A model generated the notes under the pieces. It saw only the letters and a program-made list of their open reading frames with translations. It made no database searches and had not been told where the DNA came from. 64,000 nucleotides of DNA from Hydractinia symbiolongicarpus. Taxonomy: Eukaryota; Cnidaria; Hydrozoa; Anthoathecata; Hydractiniidae. Positions 48,326 to 60,121 of this stretch are shown one piece after another (positions within the stretch are counted from its first letter, which is position 1; the number at the start of each line of letters is the position of its first letter). The stretch is taken from NCBI RefSeq assembly GCF_029227915.1, contig NC_079885.1:25667001-25731000 (forward strand). Direction: 5' to 3'. Position numbers and translations under genes: made by a program.

Positions 48326-48441
48326 TCTATATTATAATACCTGTATACGTCTGTCCGTCTGTCACGCAAAATGGTAGCTTAGCTGCGCAAGTATAAAAAG
48401 GACGAGCGAACCCGTGGATTTTTACACGGGCTAACGACTAG
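48326..48441 (+). mobile_element. Mini-Helitron, 116 bp, head-to-tail with the previous one
   Basis: Starts TCTATATTATAATACC and ends CCCGTGGATTTTTACACGGG then CTAACGACTAG, followed by T48442. The interior has ATGGTAGCTTAGCTGCGCAA, shared with the copy at 60442. Confidence 0.85.
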
Positions 48442-51400
48442 TATTAACAATAACTTCTAAGTTAACTGTTGTTTAGAGAATGCTAATGACAGTAAGTCAA
48501 ATATCGGTTACATGTAGATAATTTTTATTGATTTAAATTATCTTTTTATGTCTACTTAACTTTGAAAAATATTTTCTTGCTAAATCATTCCATAACTCAA
48601 ACTTCTGACACCTTGAAAATTTTTTTTGCCAGAAATGTCCTTAAGGAACTTTCGACTATTATTATCCGTACGCTTAAATTTTTTTTAAATTATCGTCAAA
48701 GTTTGATTGTGACTTCTCTAATGCTACGGCACTAATTCCATTGAGGTATCATCGAAAAAAAGTTACCGGGCGTCTCTATTTTATCATATTATTAACGATA
48801 AGCTAAATTTTGTTGTTGTAACGGATCATATTTTAAAGACGTCATACAATCCCCAGCAGTAAAAAGATCTCTTGTATTTCGGGAAAGAATACGCGTAGGC
48901 TGTATGGAGGTAAATATCAATTGTGGCGTCACTGTTTTCTAGCACTGGTTCACAGTTTGCATACTTACGATGGCGTCATTAAATTTTGATCCGTAAGTTT
49001 GTTCACAGATCGGCATTTGAAAATAAAGGAAGATAAAGAAATGCGATTTTTTTTTTACTTTCTGCGACAAAAAAAGTAGATTCTTGCGAATTTTTAACCA
49101 TAACTCTAAGCGAGCAAGCAATAACTTTAAAGTCGGTGGCTGCAGAATTAGATTTTTCTCACAAGCATAGATCATGTTAAGAGCGCTGCATTCACCACTC
49201 TCGCTTTTTGCGATGCTTGCATTACCAAACAATCTTTTAACATAACCCGCGAGAGTATAACATTAGAATAAAAATGGCTGTGCTAACTTCATCCAAATTT
49301 CTCAACCTTTTGGGTTTTTCTTGTAAAGATATAATCGCAGATCCTAATGCCCATGTGGACCGTAACTCTTCCAATAAACACCCGGGTTTTTTATTAAATT
49401 TTCGATTTATATAGGGGTCTTGTTAGAAGGGGGCGTTTATAAGAGAAGGCGTTCGATAAATGTCTGTACTTTTTTCTTTTCTTTTGCCGATAGAATACAT
49501 ATATTTTCACATATTATCTACATCATTATCAATATCGTCATCGTCAATTATATTAAGAGCGTTCAACGTCGGTCAAATCTTCTTTCCATACTTCATATAG
49601 TATAGGTATTTATTTTATCGGTGAAACTTCCGTCTCGAAAAAAGAAGTTTATTAGAAGATCATTGAAAGAGGAGGCGTTTAATCATGTGTGGGGCGCCTA
49701 AAAGAAGAAAGCGATTAACCAAAGCATAACTAATTCTCTTTGAAAGTAATACCCTGTCGCCGGCAGGTTCTCAGGAATAAAACGAATATCGCCGGGTGTC
49801 TGTAAAAGCCGCCGGCATCTTCTTTTTCAACTAATGCTTTTCAAAATATACCGCTTGAACTCCGGAGTAAATCATGGGTAATAATTAAAAATCAGTTTTC
49901 ATATGGTAAATCTGATTACACGGTAGATAGAAGTTGCTCAACCTCGTCCCCAAAGCATCTTGTATATTTTCTGACATCGGAACGGCGATAAGAACTTTTT
50001 CCCATCCTGATATAAATAAAGAAAAAACAGGCGTTTGGAACGTGATTGGAAGAGGCTAACTTTGGTACCATCAACCTCGTCCACGGGGCTCTTTTTCAAT
50101 TGTTAGTAATGGGAGGACATGGATATGGTGGCACTTTAGTATACCAATAATAAAGTGGCAATAATTTCACCTGTACGCCTGTAATTTTTAACCTTAACTA
50201 CTCGCTATATTTGAATTGGTTGGCACCAATACCTTTTATTTGATATGGTATCAATACGAATCCGTGGTCGAGTCAACAGTTGTTACGAAATTGTCAATTA
50301 TTATGAAGTTGTCAACCATTATGAGGCCGGTTGCCGTTGGGCGAGTCGCTCATAAGTTGACAAATAATTGATAACAATTTGGAAAATTATTATCAATTAT
50401 TACTAAGAAGGAAGAAACACCAAAAACCAAATAACACAGCTCCAAATAAAAGAGATTTTTATTCGAATAATCAGTATTTATCCTAATCTTGTCCAAATAA
50501 TATGTGGACTTTTATATTATTTAGCTAAGCCATACATATATTTGTTTCTGTTCACTGTCAAGTCTTTTCACCTAGCTAGCCAGAGCTAGCTTATATATAT
50601 ATATTTCTTTAATCTTGTGGTTACCCACAAGTTTCTTTATCTCGTTGTTGTGATCTTATCAATATTTTAGATTAACAGGATAGAATTGATCACTCAGTAT
50701 TTCTTCTTATAGATGTGTGACACGATATTACCGAGTGCGTTATGATCTTTTTATCTGTTTGTTTATTTTAATCATGGTATTGTTTTATCTGCATTTTTTT
50801 ATAGGACTGTTATCCTGATTTATATATTTCGTTGAACACATGACAATTCGACTAATGGCTTATCACTGTAGTAAAGTTTGACGTAGACAGGTGTAGGTAT
50901 TCTCTATTTCTTTTCATGTTTTTTTAGCCAAAAACCCCCATGCGCTTATCTATTATTACAGGGTGACCTCTACTGCTAAAAACTTGTGGGAATGGAATGT
51001 TGTCCTTGAAAAACTACTGAAGGGTTTAAAAAAAGGAAACAATTTCGGAAAATTATTTTTCAGTGTACTTTTTCATTTAGGTTCAATTTTTTTAATCACA
51101 GGTGATAGGAGCCATTACGCATTTTTGCTTATTGAAATTTCTGTTTTTGTCAAACGAAATTTTTCTGGAGAAAGGACAGAGAACTTCTGGAAGCTCCTTT
51201 AATTTATTTTTTTGGAAATAAGTGGCCACTCTGGAATAACTTAAATACGAGAAGATCAAATAGAATGTAAATTGTTGAATGTAGCTTTAAAACTATTACG
51301 TTTTATTATCCATGATTTGCTGATCTGTTAATGCATTTTTTTTCTTTCATTTTTTAGTGTACCCTCCGAATGTTTTAACCGTTCCTTTGGAAATTGGTGG

Positions 51401-52600
51401 AACCGTTGGAAATTGTTAAAAATATGTCGCCGTTGTTACGTCAGCGTGCAACAAGATTAATTATACTTCAAAAAAATGGTTTCAAATACTTTGACCTCTT
51501 GAAAACTGTTTTCAATAAACGAAGGAAGTTTCCAAATTGTTACATAATTTTTCCATAAAAACCTTCTTGCTTGTCAACTACAATGTCCAACCAACAATGC
51601 GTACGAAAACTCATTTGCAATCCTGTTTTTGCATAACTACTTGTTTTATAGGACGACAGCTTTATGTAAATTGACAGGTAGGCCTCATTGCAACGCATGA
51701 CATGGTCTACAGACGGTATCCTACATTGGAGCAAATTTGTGGGATGTGCTTCCGATATTAAGGAAGCTAAAAGTCTGAACTTATTTTCTTCACAGCCTCA
51801 AGTCTTATTATTTTTGTTAGATTCATTTACTTTTATATCGTCACTTTAGCCAAGTGTAGTCGTACCCTTATATCAAATCTTATACAGGACTTCATACGAG
51901 AGGCGACATTTCTATTTGTATCCTTTTAATTGACGTAAAATAAATTTATGTCTGTTAACTCTGTTATACCTGGGACACTGTGATCCAAATCGGTTGGCAC
52001 AGTTTGCAAGCGTAACTCCAGATCGTGACAATGTCAAATGTATTTAGTCCTCAATGTCTTCGTTTAGGTACATATACAGAAAAAATTGACGAGGATTTTA
52101 ATGGTTATTCCTCTCTAGGAAAAATATGAGGCTCAACATTAAACCAAATAGCTGAATAACACGGCGCGTTTTCGACCGTTAATGTTTCACAAGCGTCGCG
52201 TGTGTGGATTGAGCAAAACGGATTTTTTTAAGGCTGAATCATTTTCCAGGGAACTGATGCGAAATTTCCAGCACAAGTATAAGGGCGAAATTCAAGGGAA
52301 ACCATGGATTTGTAGGTGGGTACGCTGGCTTGCAATTGTGAAGTAAGATTTAAGATTTCCTGTCTTACGGGATTTAAATTGCAAAAATTTTTGACTTGCT
52401 GTTTGACAAAGGGTGTACGCCAGCAATATTTGAAGGTATCATGGCATAATTAGCGCTGACGTCTGAAAGGGTGTTTTCCGCCAATCTAGAGAGGCAAATT
52501 TTAAAAATTTTTTACAATCCAGCTTTGATGTCGGTAAATGTAGAAACTTTTTGAGTATACACAAACACTAGAAATGACAAATTCGCTCAAAGGCAGTTTA
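48442..52600. other. Long stretch without a recognisable gene
   Basis: AT-rich sequence with short ORFs that carry no known domain. Noted items: GGGCGTTTA-type motifs near 49432 and 49673; ACCTCGTCCCCA near 49942, echoed as TCTGGGGACGAG near 52687; an 18-bp inverted repeat at 50363-50401. Probably decayed non-coding repeats and unique DNA. Confidence 0.5.
50363..50401. repeat. 18-bp near-perfect hairpin
   Basis: AATAATTGATAACAATTT, three bases, then AAATTATTATCAATTATT: 17 of 18 positions pair. Confidence 0.75.
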
Positions 52601-52608
52601 GTCGGAAA

Positions 52609-53154
52609 ATGGGAAATATTACGACAAAAATAAATACAGTTCAAAAATGTCAAATGTTAAAACAACCTCGTTCATTTCAAAAAGCTCTGGGGACGAGAAT
52701 GCCGACTGGTAGTCTTGTGGCAGAACATTCGCTTCTAGTGGGGAGGAAGTTTGTTCTATTTTGCGGTTTTACCTTTAAAACATCTGGGTACTATTGTATA
52801 CACAATCAGGCAGTAAATTCGAGAGTTTTCCAAAAATCTCTAATATTAATATTTTTGCGGAGCATAGCGGATCCCATTTCCTCATTAAATCAGCCAAATA
52901 TAAGGGAAAAAGAAAGACGGTGGAGAGTATATAGCATTTCTATACAATTTCGTCCCTATACATCCAAAATTAAAAATTTCGTCCGAAAACCAGTGCAATT
53001 CAGCACTTTAATATGGTCATTCTCTAGTATAGTTTTTAGTAAGCGAGACAGCGTGTTTTTTAAGTATCGCGATGGAGTGCTATTATTGTTTTTAAAGATG
53101 GTGCCAGACGAAAGGACATTTTCAAGAAAGCGAAGAAAGAGTATGCCTAGCTAG
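52609..53154 (+). other. 181-codon ORF of unknown status
   Basis: The longest unassigned ORF in this half of the window. It starts MGNITTKINTVQKCQMLK and ends at a TAG in GCCTAGCTAGCTAG. The product is basic and Phe/Ser-rich, and I recognise no domain. The segment contains a CTCGTTC...GGGGACGAG inverted phrase typical of repeats, so chance openness within a repeat is more likely than a gene. Confidence 0.2.
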
Positions 53155-54368
53155 CTAGTATATCACTATATTTTACATGTATTGAACCTCTTCTTAACCT
53201 CACCCACATCTAAAGCTAACTAGCAAATAACTACCAATATATATGGCATAAAACTAGAGACTGAGCTGTTATAACACTACCAAATTTGCTTGCTAGCTAC
53301 ACACCATAAAATTGCTATTTAGCAGCATAAACTAGGTACTTAACTAGCACAAAACTAATTTTCTCACTAGCACAAGACTCACCTGATCGGGGAAAAGTGC
53401 CGTACTTATAAATGAGTTGTGAATGTTTACAAAGTTCTGTATATGCGTGTGCATCTGACAGGCAAGAAGGACCATATCTAGGTCATATTGGTTATTCACG
53501 CTAATTTTTTAAACTATTATCTTCTCTGTTTAAACAGTGTTAAATTTGAAGACCAGACAGACTGCCGTGGTCTTCTCCATACTAATTGAATTTACACGTT
53601 AGCCAATATAAAAAATCTTGAAACAAAGGCTTAGAATATTTTGATAGTATTAAAAATATTGGTAGTTATTAAAATTCGATGTTTTTCACATAAAACACAG
53701 TAAATTTTCACAAAAATTATGCAGAACTACAATACACTCTAGACCCAAAATATAAAACAGTCTGCCAAAAATACGAGTTTTGTTTACATTGTTGTGAGTG
53801 CTAAATTATATATAATTTAGTATTTTTACACATTTGCGAAATGGGTGGCTAAATTAAAAGAAAAAAGGATAATATATCCTTATAGTGATGGTCACAGGTC
53901 AATAATTCTCAAAATATTGAATCAAGAAGAAGTTCAAATAAGTTTAAACAAAGGTCTTAACATGCTGTTACTAGTATATTATATATATACTACATAAATT
54001 ATTCTTAGTTATCTCAAGTCAAATACCTTATTTTAAAGTTTACTTATAAGTATATACATCTAAACCCAATTGAAAACTACTTTTTAACCATTGTCTTCTC
54101 TGTCTAAGAGCAGATTCACCAATTTTGGTGTCTTTTTTTACTTTATATTATCAATCGTCACTGTCTATTGCTTATATTTTCTGCCTGTGCTTGTGCATGG
54201 GCATGTCCATTGTTCTAGATGCAAATTCAAAACATTATGTCACGCCGCAACTCATTTAAACTCAGAGAAGCACTTATTGTACAATCGTCTATATCACGTT
54301 CATCTTTTCAGTCAGAACACCTTACAGAAATCAAAAAGAATTGGCAATGGCTATGACACTCTTGAAAA
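53155..54368. other. Non-coding stretch
   Basis: Rich in CTAGCTAG and TA words. The 101-codon ORF at 54091 runs into the SINE-like T-arm at 54372 and has a hydrophobic start but no known domain, so I do not call it. Confidence 0.45.
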
Positions 54369-54420
54369 TTCAGGTTCGAATTCTGGACAGGGCTAGGAAA
54401 AAAAATAATTATCTTGCACT
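54369..54420 (+). repeat. tRNA-like SINE fragment (T-arm and body)
   Basis: CAGGTTCGAATTCTGGACAG matches a tRNA T-arm with box B (GGTTCGAAT) and acceptor end GGGC, followed by GAAAAAAAATAATTATCTTGCAC, the body shared with the copy at 54529. Confidence 0.55.
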
Positions 54421-54522
54421 GACGTAATAACTATATTTATGACAAGTAGATCTTTGAGAAAGACATAACAAGTTATTTTTTGAAATATGCACCTGTAAAG
54501 TTTTGTATATATATTTCTTCAT

Positions 54523-54620
54523 GCCCTGTTGGTCTAATGGTTATGATACTCATGTAAATGAGAGATCCAGGTCTGGACAGGGCTGAGAAAAACAAATTAT
54601 CTTGCACATACAATAACAAT
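54523..54620 (+). repeat. tRNA-derived SINE or tRNA-like relic
   Basis: GCCCTGTTGGTCTAATGGTT (box A-like TGGTCTAATGG), an anticodon-arm-like CTCAT...ATGAG with shortened loop, then ATCCAGGTCTGGACAGGGC. The acceptor stem GCCCTGT pairs with ACAGGGC. About 8 bases of the T loop are missing, so it is not a working tRNA. The same GARAAAA-AATTATCTTGCAC body as at 54369 follows, indicating a SINE family. Confidence 0.6.
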
Positions 54621-54769
54621 AACAATAGGTAATCATGACTAAATGATAAAGCTATATTGAGAATAATAGGTAATTTTTGAGTAGCAGAGGGGAGAGTTGC
54701 ATACATTCATCAAAAAATAGCTAGTTTTTCCAATAACAAACAGTTTTCCGTTGATTAATCGGACGAAAT

Positions 54770-54880
54770 GGCAACCTCAAACCCAGGGCCTGTAGCGTTT
54801 TTTGATATGAAGATAAAACTCGTATACACGTTTCATATTCATATCAAAAACGCTACAGGCCATGGGTTCAAGGTTGACAA
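54770..54880. repeat. Foldback inverted repeat
   Basis: GGCCTGTAGCGTTTTTTGAT (54787 on) is complementary to ATCAAAAACGCTACAGGCC (ending 54861). Weaker pairing extends outward (AACCTCAAACCC with GGGTTCAAGGTT). The spacer is about 25-30 bp. Likely a small foldback MITE. Its ORFs on both strands are products of the palindrome. Confidence 0.75.
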
Positions 54881-55611
54881 AATAGATTACGTAATTTTTC
54901 CAAATAGAAATATTCTTTCCTTTGATTGGATAAAGTGGAACACGTGGTTTAGGCGATCGAAATATATTTAGTGTTGGAATAGATCCTTTTTTCATCCAAA
55001 TATACAACAGGTATATGAGAGAGTTTCATTAATAGTGTTTCCAATGTTTACATAGATAAAACTACATGAAATAGCACCTATGTTGTATAAGCTGACTCTG
55101 TTGAAAGTGTTTTTCGCATACATGTAAATTACGTTTTTCAATCTGTGTCCGCAGCTTATTCTGTCTCCAAGATGTGTTGCACTCATCATTTCCTTGTGGA
55201 ATACAAAATATTGAGATGCCAGTAATTCTTCTTGAAGTAGAGCTACCAGAAATCGAACAATTAGCAGTAAATTACAGCATAAATAAAATATTACTTTAAA
55301 AATATAAGCTTCGCAAAGGTTTCTTGTTTTTTCAATTTTCGTGTCCCTAAAGGTAGTCTGGGTACTAGAAAATGTAGGAAACCGAGTTATTTTCCGGGAA
55401 CCTCCCGGAAAATAGTCTCCAAGTCTCCAGACTATTCTTTTTCTTGTGACTATGATTCACATTATCATTTTCGTCAAGACAATGAAAAAAAACACCTATG
55501 ATGATGATGCATCGTTATTATTTACTCTATCTAATATAGTCGATAATTAAATATTTTTAAAACTATTTTATCAGATGTAAAAATTTTTGTTATGTTTTTA
55601 TATTTTTTATT
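54881..55611. other. Non-coding spacer before the gypsy relic
   Basis: I see no gene. A small inverted phrase GGGAACCTCCCGGAAAATAG lies near 55397. The gypsy similarity begins abruptly at 55618, after TTTGCAG. Confidence 0.45.
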
Positions 55612-56960
55612 ATGTTTGCAGGCTACAAAGCCGTTAGAGATTTAGAGCATGCCCTCATTGGAATTCCTGGAGTGCGCAACATATCTGATGATATTATAAT
55701 TGGAGGACGCAATACTGAAGAACTGCTTGACCGAATGAATAAAGTCTTTCAACGCCTACGTGAGAAACACGTTACAATTAACCGTAGAAAATGTGAATTT
55801 TTAAAAAGTGAACTTATCTACATGGGCATAAATTGTCAGCTGATGGTGTTGCACCTGATAAAAAAAAGATTCTAGCAATAGTAGACTTTAAACCACCATC
55901 GAATGTCAATGAAATGTGCTCATTCTTAGGCATGGGACTTACTGTTCAAAATTCCTGCGTAACCTGGCAACTGTTACGTCAACTACTCCAAAAAGATTGC
56001 ATTTGACAATTTGAAGTCACTGCTCTTGTCCAGTGAAACACTGGCATATTACAACCCAAATGCATACACAGAAGTAGTTACTGATGATTGTCCAGTTGGT
56101 CTTGAAGCTGTCATTACAAAACGTCAACCTGATGGAACTTTAAGACCAATAAGTTACGCCAGCCAATCACTATCTTTCGTTGAAACACGATACAGCCAAA
56201 TGGAACGAGAAAGCCTTGTTATTTTGTTTGCCATAGAACGCTTTCGCATGTACTTATATGGCGTAAAATTCACAGTGAAGACCGGCCATAAGGCATTGGT
56301 TACCATGTTCTCAACAAACACCTGTCACCACGAATTGAACGCTGTGTCATGAAATTGATACCCTACAATTATAATGTTGAATACAAGCCAGGTCAACACA
56401 ATAGTGCTGATTTCTTATCACGTTCAAATCCATTGCCCACCACCGATAAATGTCATCGTCTAGTTGAAAAGTATGTAGGTTATGTACACAATTCACAATC
56501 TCCTACCGCAGTTACACCGTACCGAATTGCTTTTGAAGAAAACAAAGACCCCAAAATTCGTGCTGTTAAACTTTCGAGTCTTACCAATATCGATCTTACC
56601 AAAAATTTCTATCCTGTACGTAATCAGCTTACTATTTTCAATGACAAAAAATTATCATAGCGCCTTCGATCCAACAACAAATTCTGCAAGTAGCGCATGA
56701 AGGACACCAAGGAATAGTGCGTACAAAACAACGTCTTCGCACTAAATTCTGGTGGCCAAGTATGAATGTAGCTGTTGAAGAATTTGTCAGTTCCTGCCAT
56801 GGTTGTAAAGTCACGGCTGACCGCGAAAGAAAAAACACCTCTCATAATGACAGAAATTCCCGATGTGACTTTTCCAACAGGTGAGAATTTATTGGTATGT
56901 GTTGACTACTACAGTAGATATCCTGAAATTCAGATAATTCACAAATTGATGATGAAGTGA
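55612..56960 (+). pseudogene. Ty3/gypsy pol relic: RT end, RNase H, integrase start
   Basis: The opening GIPGVRNISDDIIIGG is the end of a gypsy RT with SDD in the YxDD position, then FQRLREKHVTINRRKCEF. A frameshift near 55835 is followed by ADGVAPDKKKILAIVDF and SFLGMG. The RNase H-like part (56011-56352) has EVVTDDCPVGLEAVITKRQP, ISYASQSLSF and ETRYSQMERESLVILFAIER. A frameshift leads to YKPGQHNSADFLSRSNP. After another, the integrase zinc region AHEGHQGIVRTKQRLRTKFW and CHGC (HH-CC) and the catalytic-core start (VCVDYYSRYPEIQII, first Asp) appear. The element stops at 56960 because of an insertion and resumes at 58790. Confidence 0.85.
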
Positions 56961-57541
56961 CAAAAAAGCTGGCTGTTGTGATATAGCTTGTCTAATGACG
57001 GCTGGTTAGATATATAGAGGTTGTAACTCTCCGAAGATTCTGCATAATAGCAAAACCCTCCCTTTTAACAAGGATTCTCTCAGAAAAAATACATTGACCA
57101 TTAAACAGGACGCGTATAACAGTGGCAAAGCACAAAACACTAATAAAAAAACATCAAAAGACAACAAACAAAACAATTAGGCAATTCAAGCGTAATTAAT
57201 AGGCACACGTAAAATAACTTAAACTTATTATGACGAAACTATAAACGAATAAAAACGGATAAATCTTACAAGAATTCCTAACGGAACAAATGTAAACTAA
57301 AGCAGGCAACGATCTGTGCGCCAGGACTTGTGAACCCGGCTGTAGCTTTACACGTATTAAGGGGGTCCAACACTCAGCCTTACACAGATCATTGCTGCGG
57401 TGGGTCAATGAGTGTTAACCTGTCATGACCGGGGTGATGTGCGTGGGCGTCAAACTACGAAGACAACATAAGAATATCAAACCCCCTTGCAAACCTTCTA
57501 AAATGACTTAGGGCTGCAGGATCGTCAATCCTGAAAAGTGA

Positions 57542-58096
57542 GCCCAACTAAATGCCTTATTTCGATTTAGAAGTTTCTTATCCTTTCAAGCAAAATATAT
57601 TTTAGTTCAAAGTTTTATCTACGCAAATTTCAATTATTGTTCCCTTATATGGCATTTTTCTTCTTCTAAATCTTTATCTAAAGTCGAAATGATACAAAAA
57701 CGAGCATTAAGATTTCTGTATAATGATACGGTAAGTACATACGAAAATTTACTTAAAAATTCCAGCAAGAGTCACATGAATGTAAATCGCTTACGGTCAT
57801 TGTGTATAGAAATCTCTAAAACTATAAATAACAACAGCCCTCTTTTTATGAAAGATATATTTTGTTTAAATGATAACGGTAGGACAGTCAGAGAACAAAA
57901 TACAAATAATTTGGTAGTCTCAAGGAAAAGGACCGCGACTTTTGGAACTAATAGCTTATCAGCCCTGGGACCAAAGATTTGGAATAACCTACCATCACAT
58001 TTGAAACGATGTGACAACCTTAAAGTTTTTAAAAGCATGATTAAAATGTGGGACGGATCTAAATGTAACTGTGATGAATGTAAGGTCCCTTTATAG
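57542..58096 (+). pseudogene. 5'-truncated LINE C-terminus
   Basis: AQLNALFRFRSFL, SLIWHFSSSKSLSKVEMIQK, RALRFLYNDTVSTYENL and ALGPKIWNNLPSHLKRCDNL closely follow the C-terminus of the LINE at 23889-25438 and end with the same CNCDEC-type cysteine pair, then TAG at 58094. No RT is present. Same family, separate insertion. Confidence 0.85.
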
Positions 58097-58451
58097 AACT
58101 TTGTTGTTATTATTGTTTATATATATAAAAAAAATGATTTCATTTAATTGTAAACATAAAAAATTTAGTCGATTTAGATTAGTTTTCTTAATTACTTTTT
58201 TTTTTTGGAAACTATTGTAAATATGTGAATAATCGACTTTAAATGGGGTAACAAGTGGGACCGTCAAACTCAAAGACAAGCCAAAAAGTCTAATCCCTTG
58301 CTATGCTTCTTACAGGATCTCAAGAGAGAGAAGGTAGTGAGCAAACTCCTATATCACAGTAAACTAACCGGCCAAGGATTAGCTGGGGTAAATTAGAACT
58401 GCTAGGGAAATTTACTCTCTCCCCCAATTTGTTTTGATGGCATGGAAAAAG

Positions 58452-58787
58452 TTAAGTTCTGGTAATAAATAGTATGTAACAGGATAAATTGTTCAAGTGA
58501 GATGAATTGTCTTCTGAAACGCAGCAGTCGTTGCATTTAAGCCAAGTGTTTCGTGGATCTTTAATAAACGCCCAGTAATGTCCTGCTTTTAAGGTACCTG
58601 AATGGTTAACGGTGGCGACTAATCTGTACTTGTTACGAAAGGAAATTTTATTAGTAGGGTGAGAAAGCACGATTAGCTCGTGGTGTTTCGTAAGCAGACA
58701 GTTCACAGATCTTGTATCTTTGAAAGAGGAACCATTAATTGAGGTATACCTAAGTAACTGAACTACAAGGACTAATGGAACCAACAT
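58452..58787 (-). pseudogene. Ubiquitin-specific protease (USP, C19) C-terminal fragment
   Basis: The minus-strand ORF of 111 codons includes VVQLLRYTSINGSSFKDTRS (the LxRF-like strand of USPs), YRLVATVNHSGTLKAGHYWA with the catalytic His in the NHSG...GHY box, and WLKCNDCCVSE, where Asn/Asp before DxxV completes the triad, then SCYILFI. The Cys box would lie upstream and is not in the window. USPs remove ubiquitin from proteins. The fragment sits between transposon pieces, so it is a captured or retained gene fragment rather than a working enzyme. The identification rests on clear motif order. Confidence 0.7.
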
Positions 58788-58789
58788 AA

Positions 58790-59377
58790 CGCAGAAGCTC
58801 CGTAAATTATTCTGTTGTTATGGTGCTCCTGAATCCATAATCACCGATAATGATCCACAATTTCGAAAAAACCATGTATTTAAATCTCTTATGAAAGAAT
58901 TTGGAGTTAAAGCACCGCAAAGTAACTCCATACCATCCCGAAGCAAATGGTGAGGAAAAATGGTTTAACTGCACCTTGAAGAAAACTATTCAAGCTGCCA
59001 TTGCTGATGGCATAAACTGGCATACTGTGCTTGAAATTTTTCTGGTAGCATAGCGAACAACCGCATGCTACTACTGGTATCGCACCTGCTAAATTGATGT
59101 TTGGACGCATGATCAAGGATAAACTTTCCAATTATAACAATGGGACTCAAAAGATATCTGTTAAAGTTAGAGATCGTCTACGAAAACAGAAAATTGCAAC
59201 ATATTCTATTCAACGAAGTCATGCAAAAGCTCACCAACTTAAACATGGTGATACTGTACTTGGTGCTGATCAAACTCCACATCGCAACAAATTCACCCCA
59301 CGTTGGAAATCAACACCGTACTCTGTTTCTGCAGTCAAAGGTAACGCAGTCTTCTTGCATTGTGGCAACAAACCTCA
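58790..59377 (+). pseudogene. Ty3/gypsy integrase, C-terminal part
   Basis: Resumes the integrase after the insertion: CCYGAPESIITDNDPQF (second catalytic Asp region), FKSLMKEFGVK, then frameshifted matches to the Glu region, a TTG(I)APAKLMFGRMIKDKL phrase near 59070-59120, and the C-terminal part HQLKHGDTVLGADQTPHRNK and PYSVSAVKGNAVFLHCGNK. Similarity breaks at about 59375, where a second inserted block begins. Confidence 0.8.
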
Positions 59378-60121
59378 TGGGATTTTTATAAGCAACTGCA
59401 TTTTTGGGTTTAGTCTGGGATTACTAAGTCCTTTTTCCAATTCCAGCCTCAAAGTTGTTTAAATGTTGCTTCATCTGTACAAATTTTAGACTTAGTTGCT
59501 TAGGAGTTGCTTGTCGTGTTTAATACTGGTGTGGTGCAGCATACCGTAAACTAACAGACCCAAGATTTATTGATTTCAGACATCGTCTTTTTGAAAAACT
59601 GGTTGCCTAATTGCTGCTGATGGAACCAAGGACGATCTTGTCAATCCAGAAGGACTTCCTGATTATGCAGAGCCCCCTCCGATGCTCGTAGATCCTGCTG
59701 TTGATCCTCCACAAATTTTGCCAGAGACTGTAGATGCTCAAGACCGAAATGCATTCCATGTTTTCGATGATTTTGAAGATCCCCAAGAGAAGGACGCTAT
59801 AGAAGTGGTAGAGGAAGGTGAACTTGTTGAAGACAGTTAGGTGTTCAATATCTTTGAAGGACTAGATGACTAACTTTGTAATTTAGGGGCTTTATTATTT
59901 TGTTATATATATGTAGGAATAGATGTTTAATGTTGAAAATATTCTTTCTGTCCCATTCTTGTGGAAGACTGGCTTAAGTGGTTTTTAAGTGTGTAGTAGA
60001 ATTCAGCATAAGTTGCTTACCACTCTGCGAAAACTCAGCCTAGGCAGTTGCTTAGCAGTTGCTTAATTTTTGACCATATTTCAGCATCAATTTTGTAGCA
60101 ACTAGTTGCTAATAAAAACAA
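59378..60121. other. Second inserted block with an acidic ORF fragment
   Basis: Between the gypsy phrases LHCGNK and VVRNSAHVKPC lie about 745 bp of other sequence. At 59605-59838 one frame reads GCLIAADGTKDDLVNPEGLP, then a proline-rich and strongly acidic stretch (FDDFEDPQEKDAIEVVEEGE) ending in TAG. I do not recognise the protein. Repeated GTTGCTTA words occur at both sides (about 59466-59510 and 60013-60068). Confidence 0.4.

Larger units (their letters stand above)
56961..58789. mobile_element. 1.8-kb insertion block inside the gypsy integrase
   Basis: It separates the two halves of the integrase core. It holds a LINE 3' end (57542-58096 and tail) on the plus strand and a ubiquitin-protease fragment on the minus strand (58452-58787). 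Phrases near 57449 and 58264 (CGTCAAACT...AAGACAA, then CCCTTGC...CTTCT) are alike, hinting at repeated flanks. I cannot assign the carrier element. 56961-57540 itself shows no ORF of note. Confidence 0.6.

Noticed and set aside
52609-53154. 181-codon ORF as a gene
   Set aside because: No recognisable domain and it lies in sequence with repeat-like inverted phrases. Kept only as an uncertain feature.
54091-54396. 101-codon ORF with a hydrophobic start
   Set aside because: Its C-terminal codons are the T-arm of a SINE-like repeat, and there is no domain.
54523-54590. Functional tRNA gene
   Set aside because: The T loop is missing about eight bases and the anticodon loop is too short.
58907-59131. 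Minus-strand ORF in the gypsy integrase
   Set aside because: Antisense shadow of the integrase.
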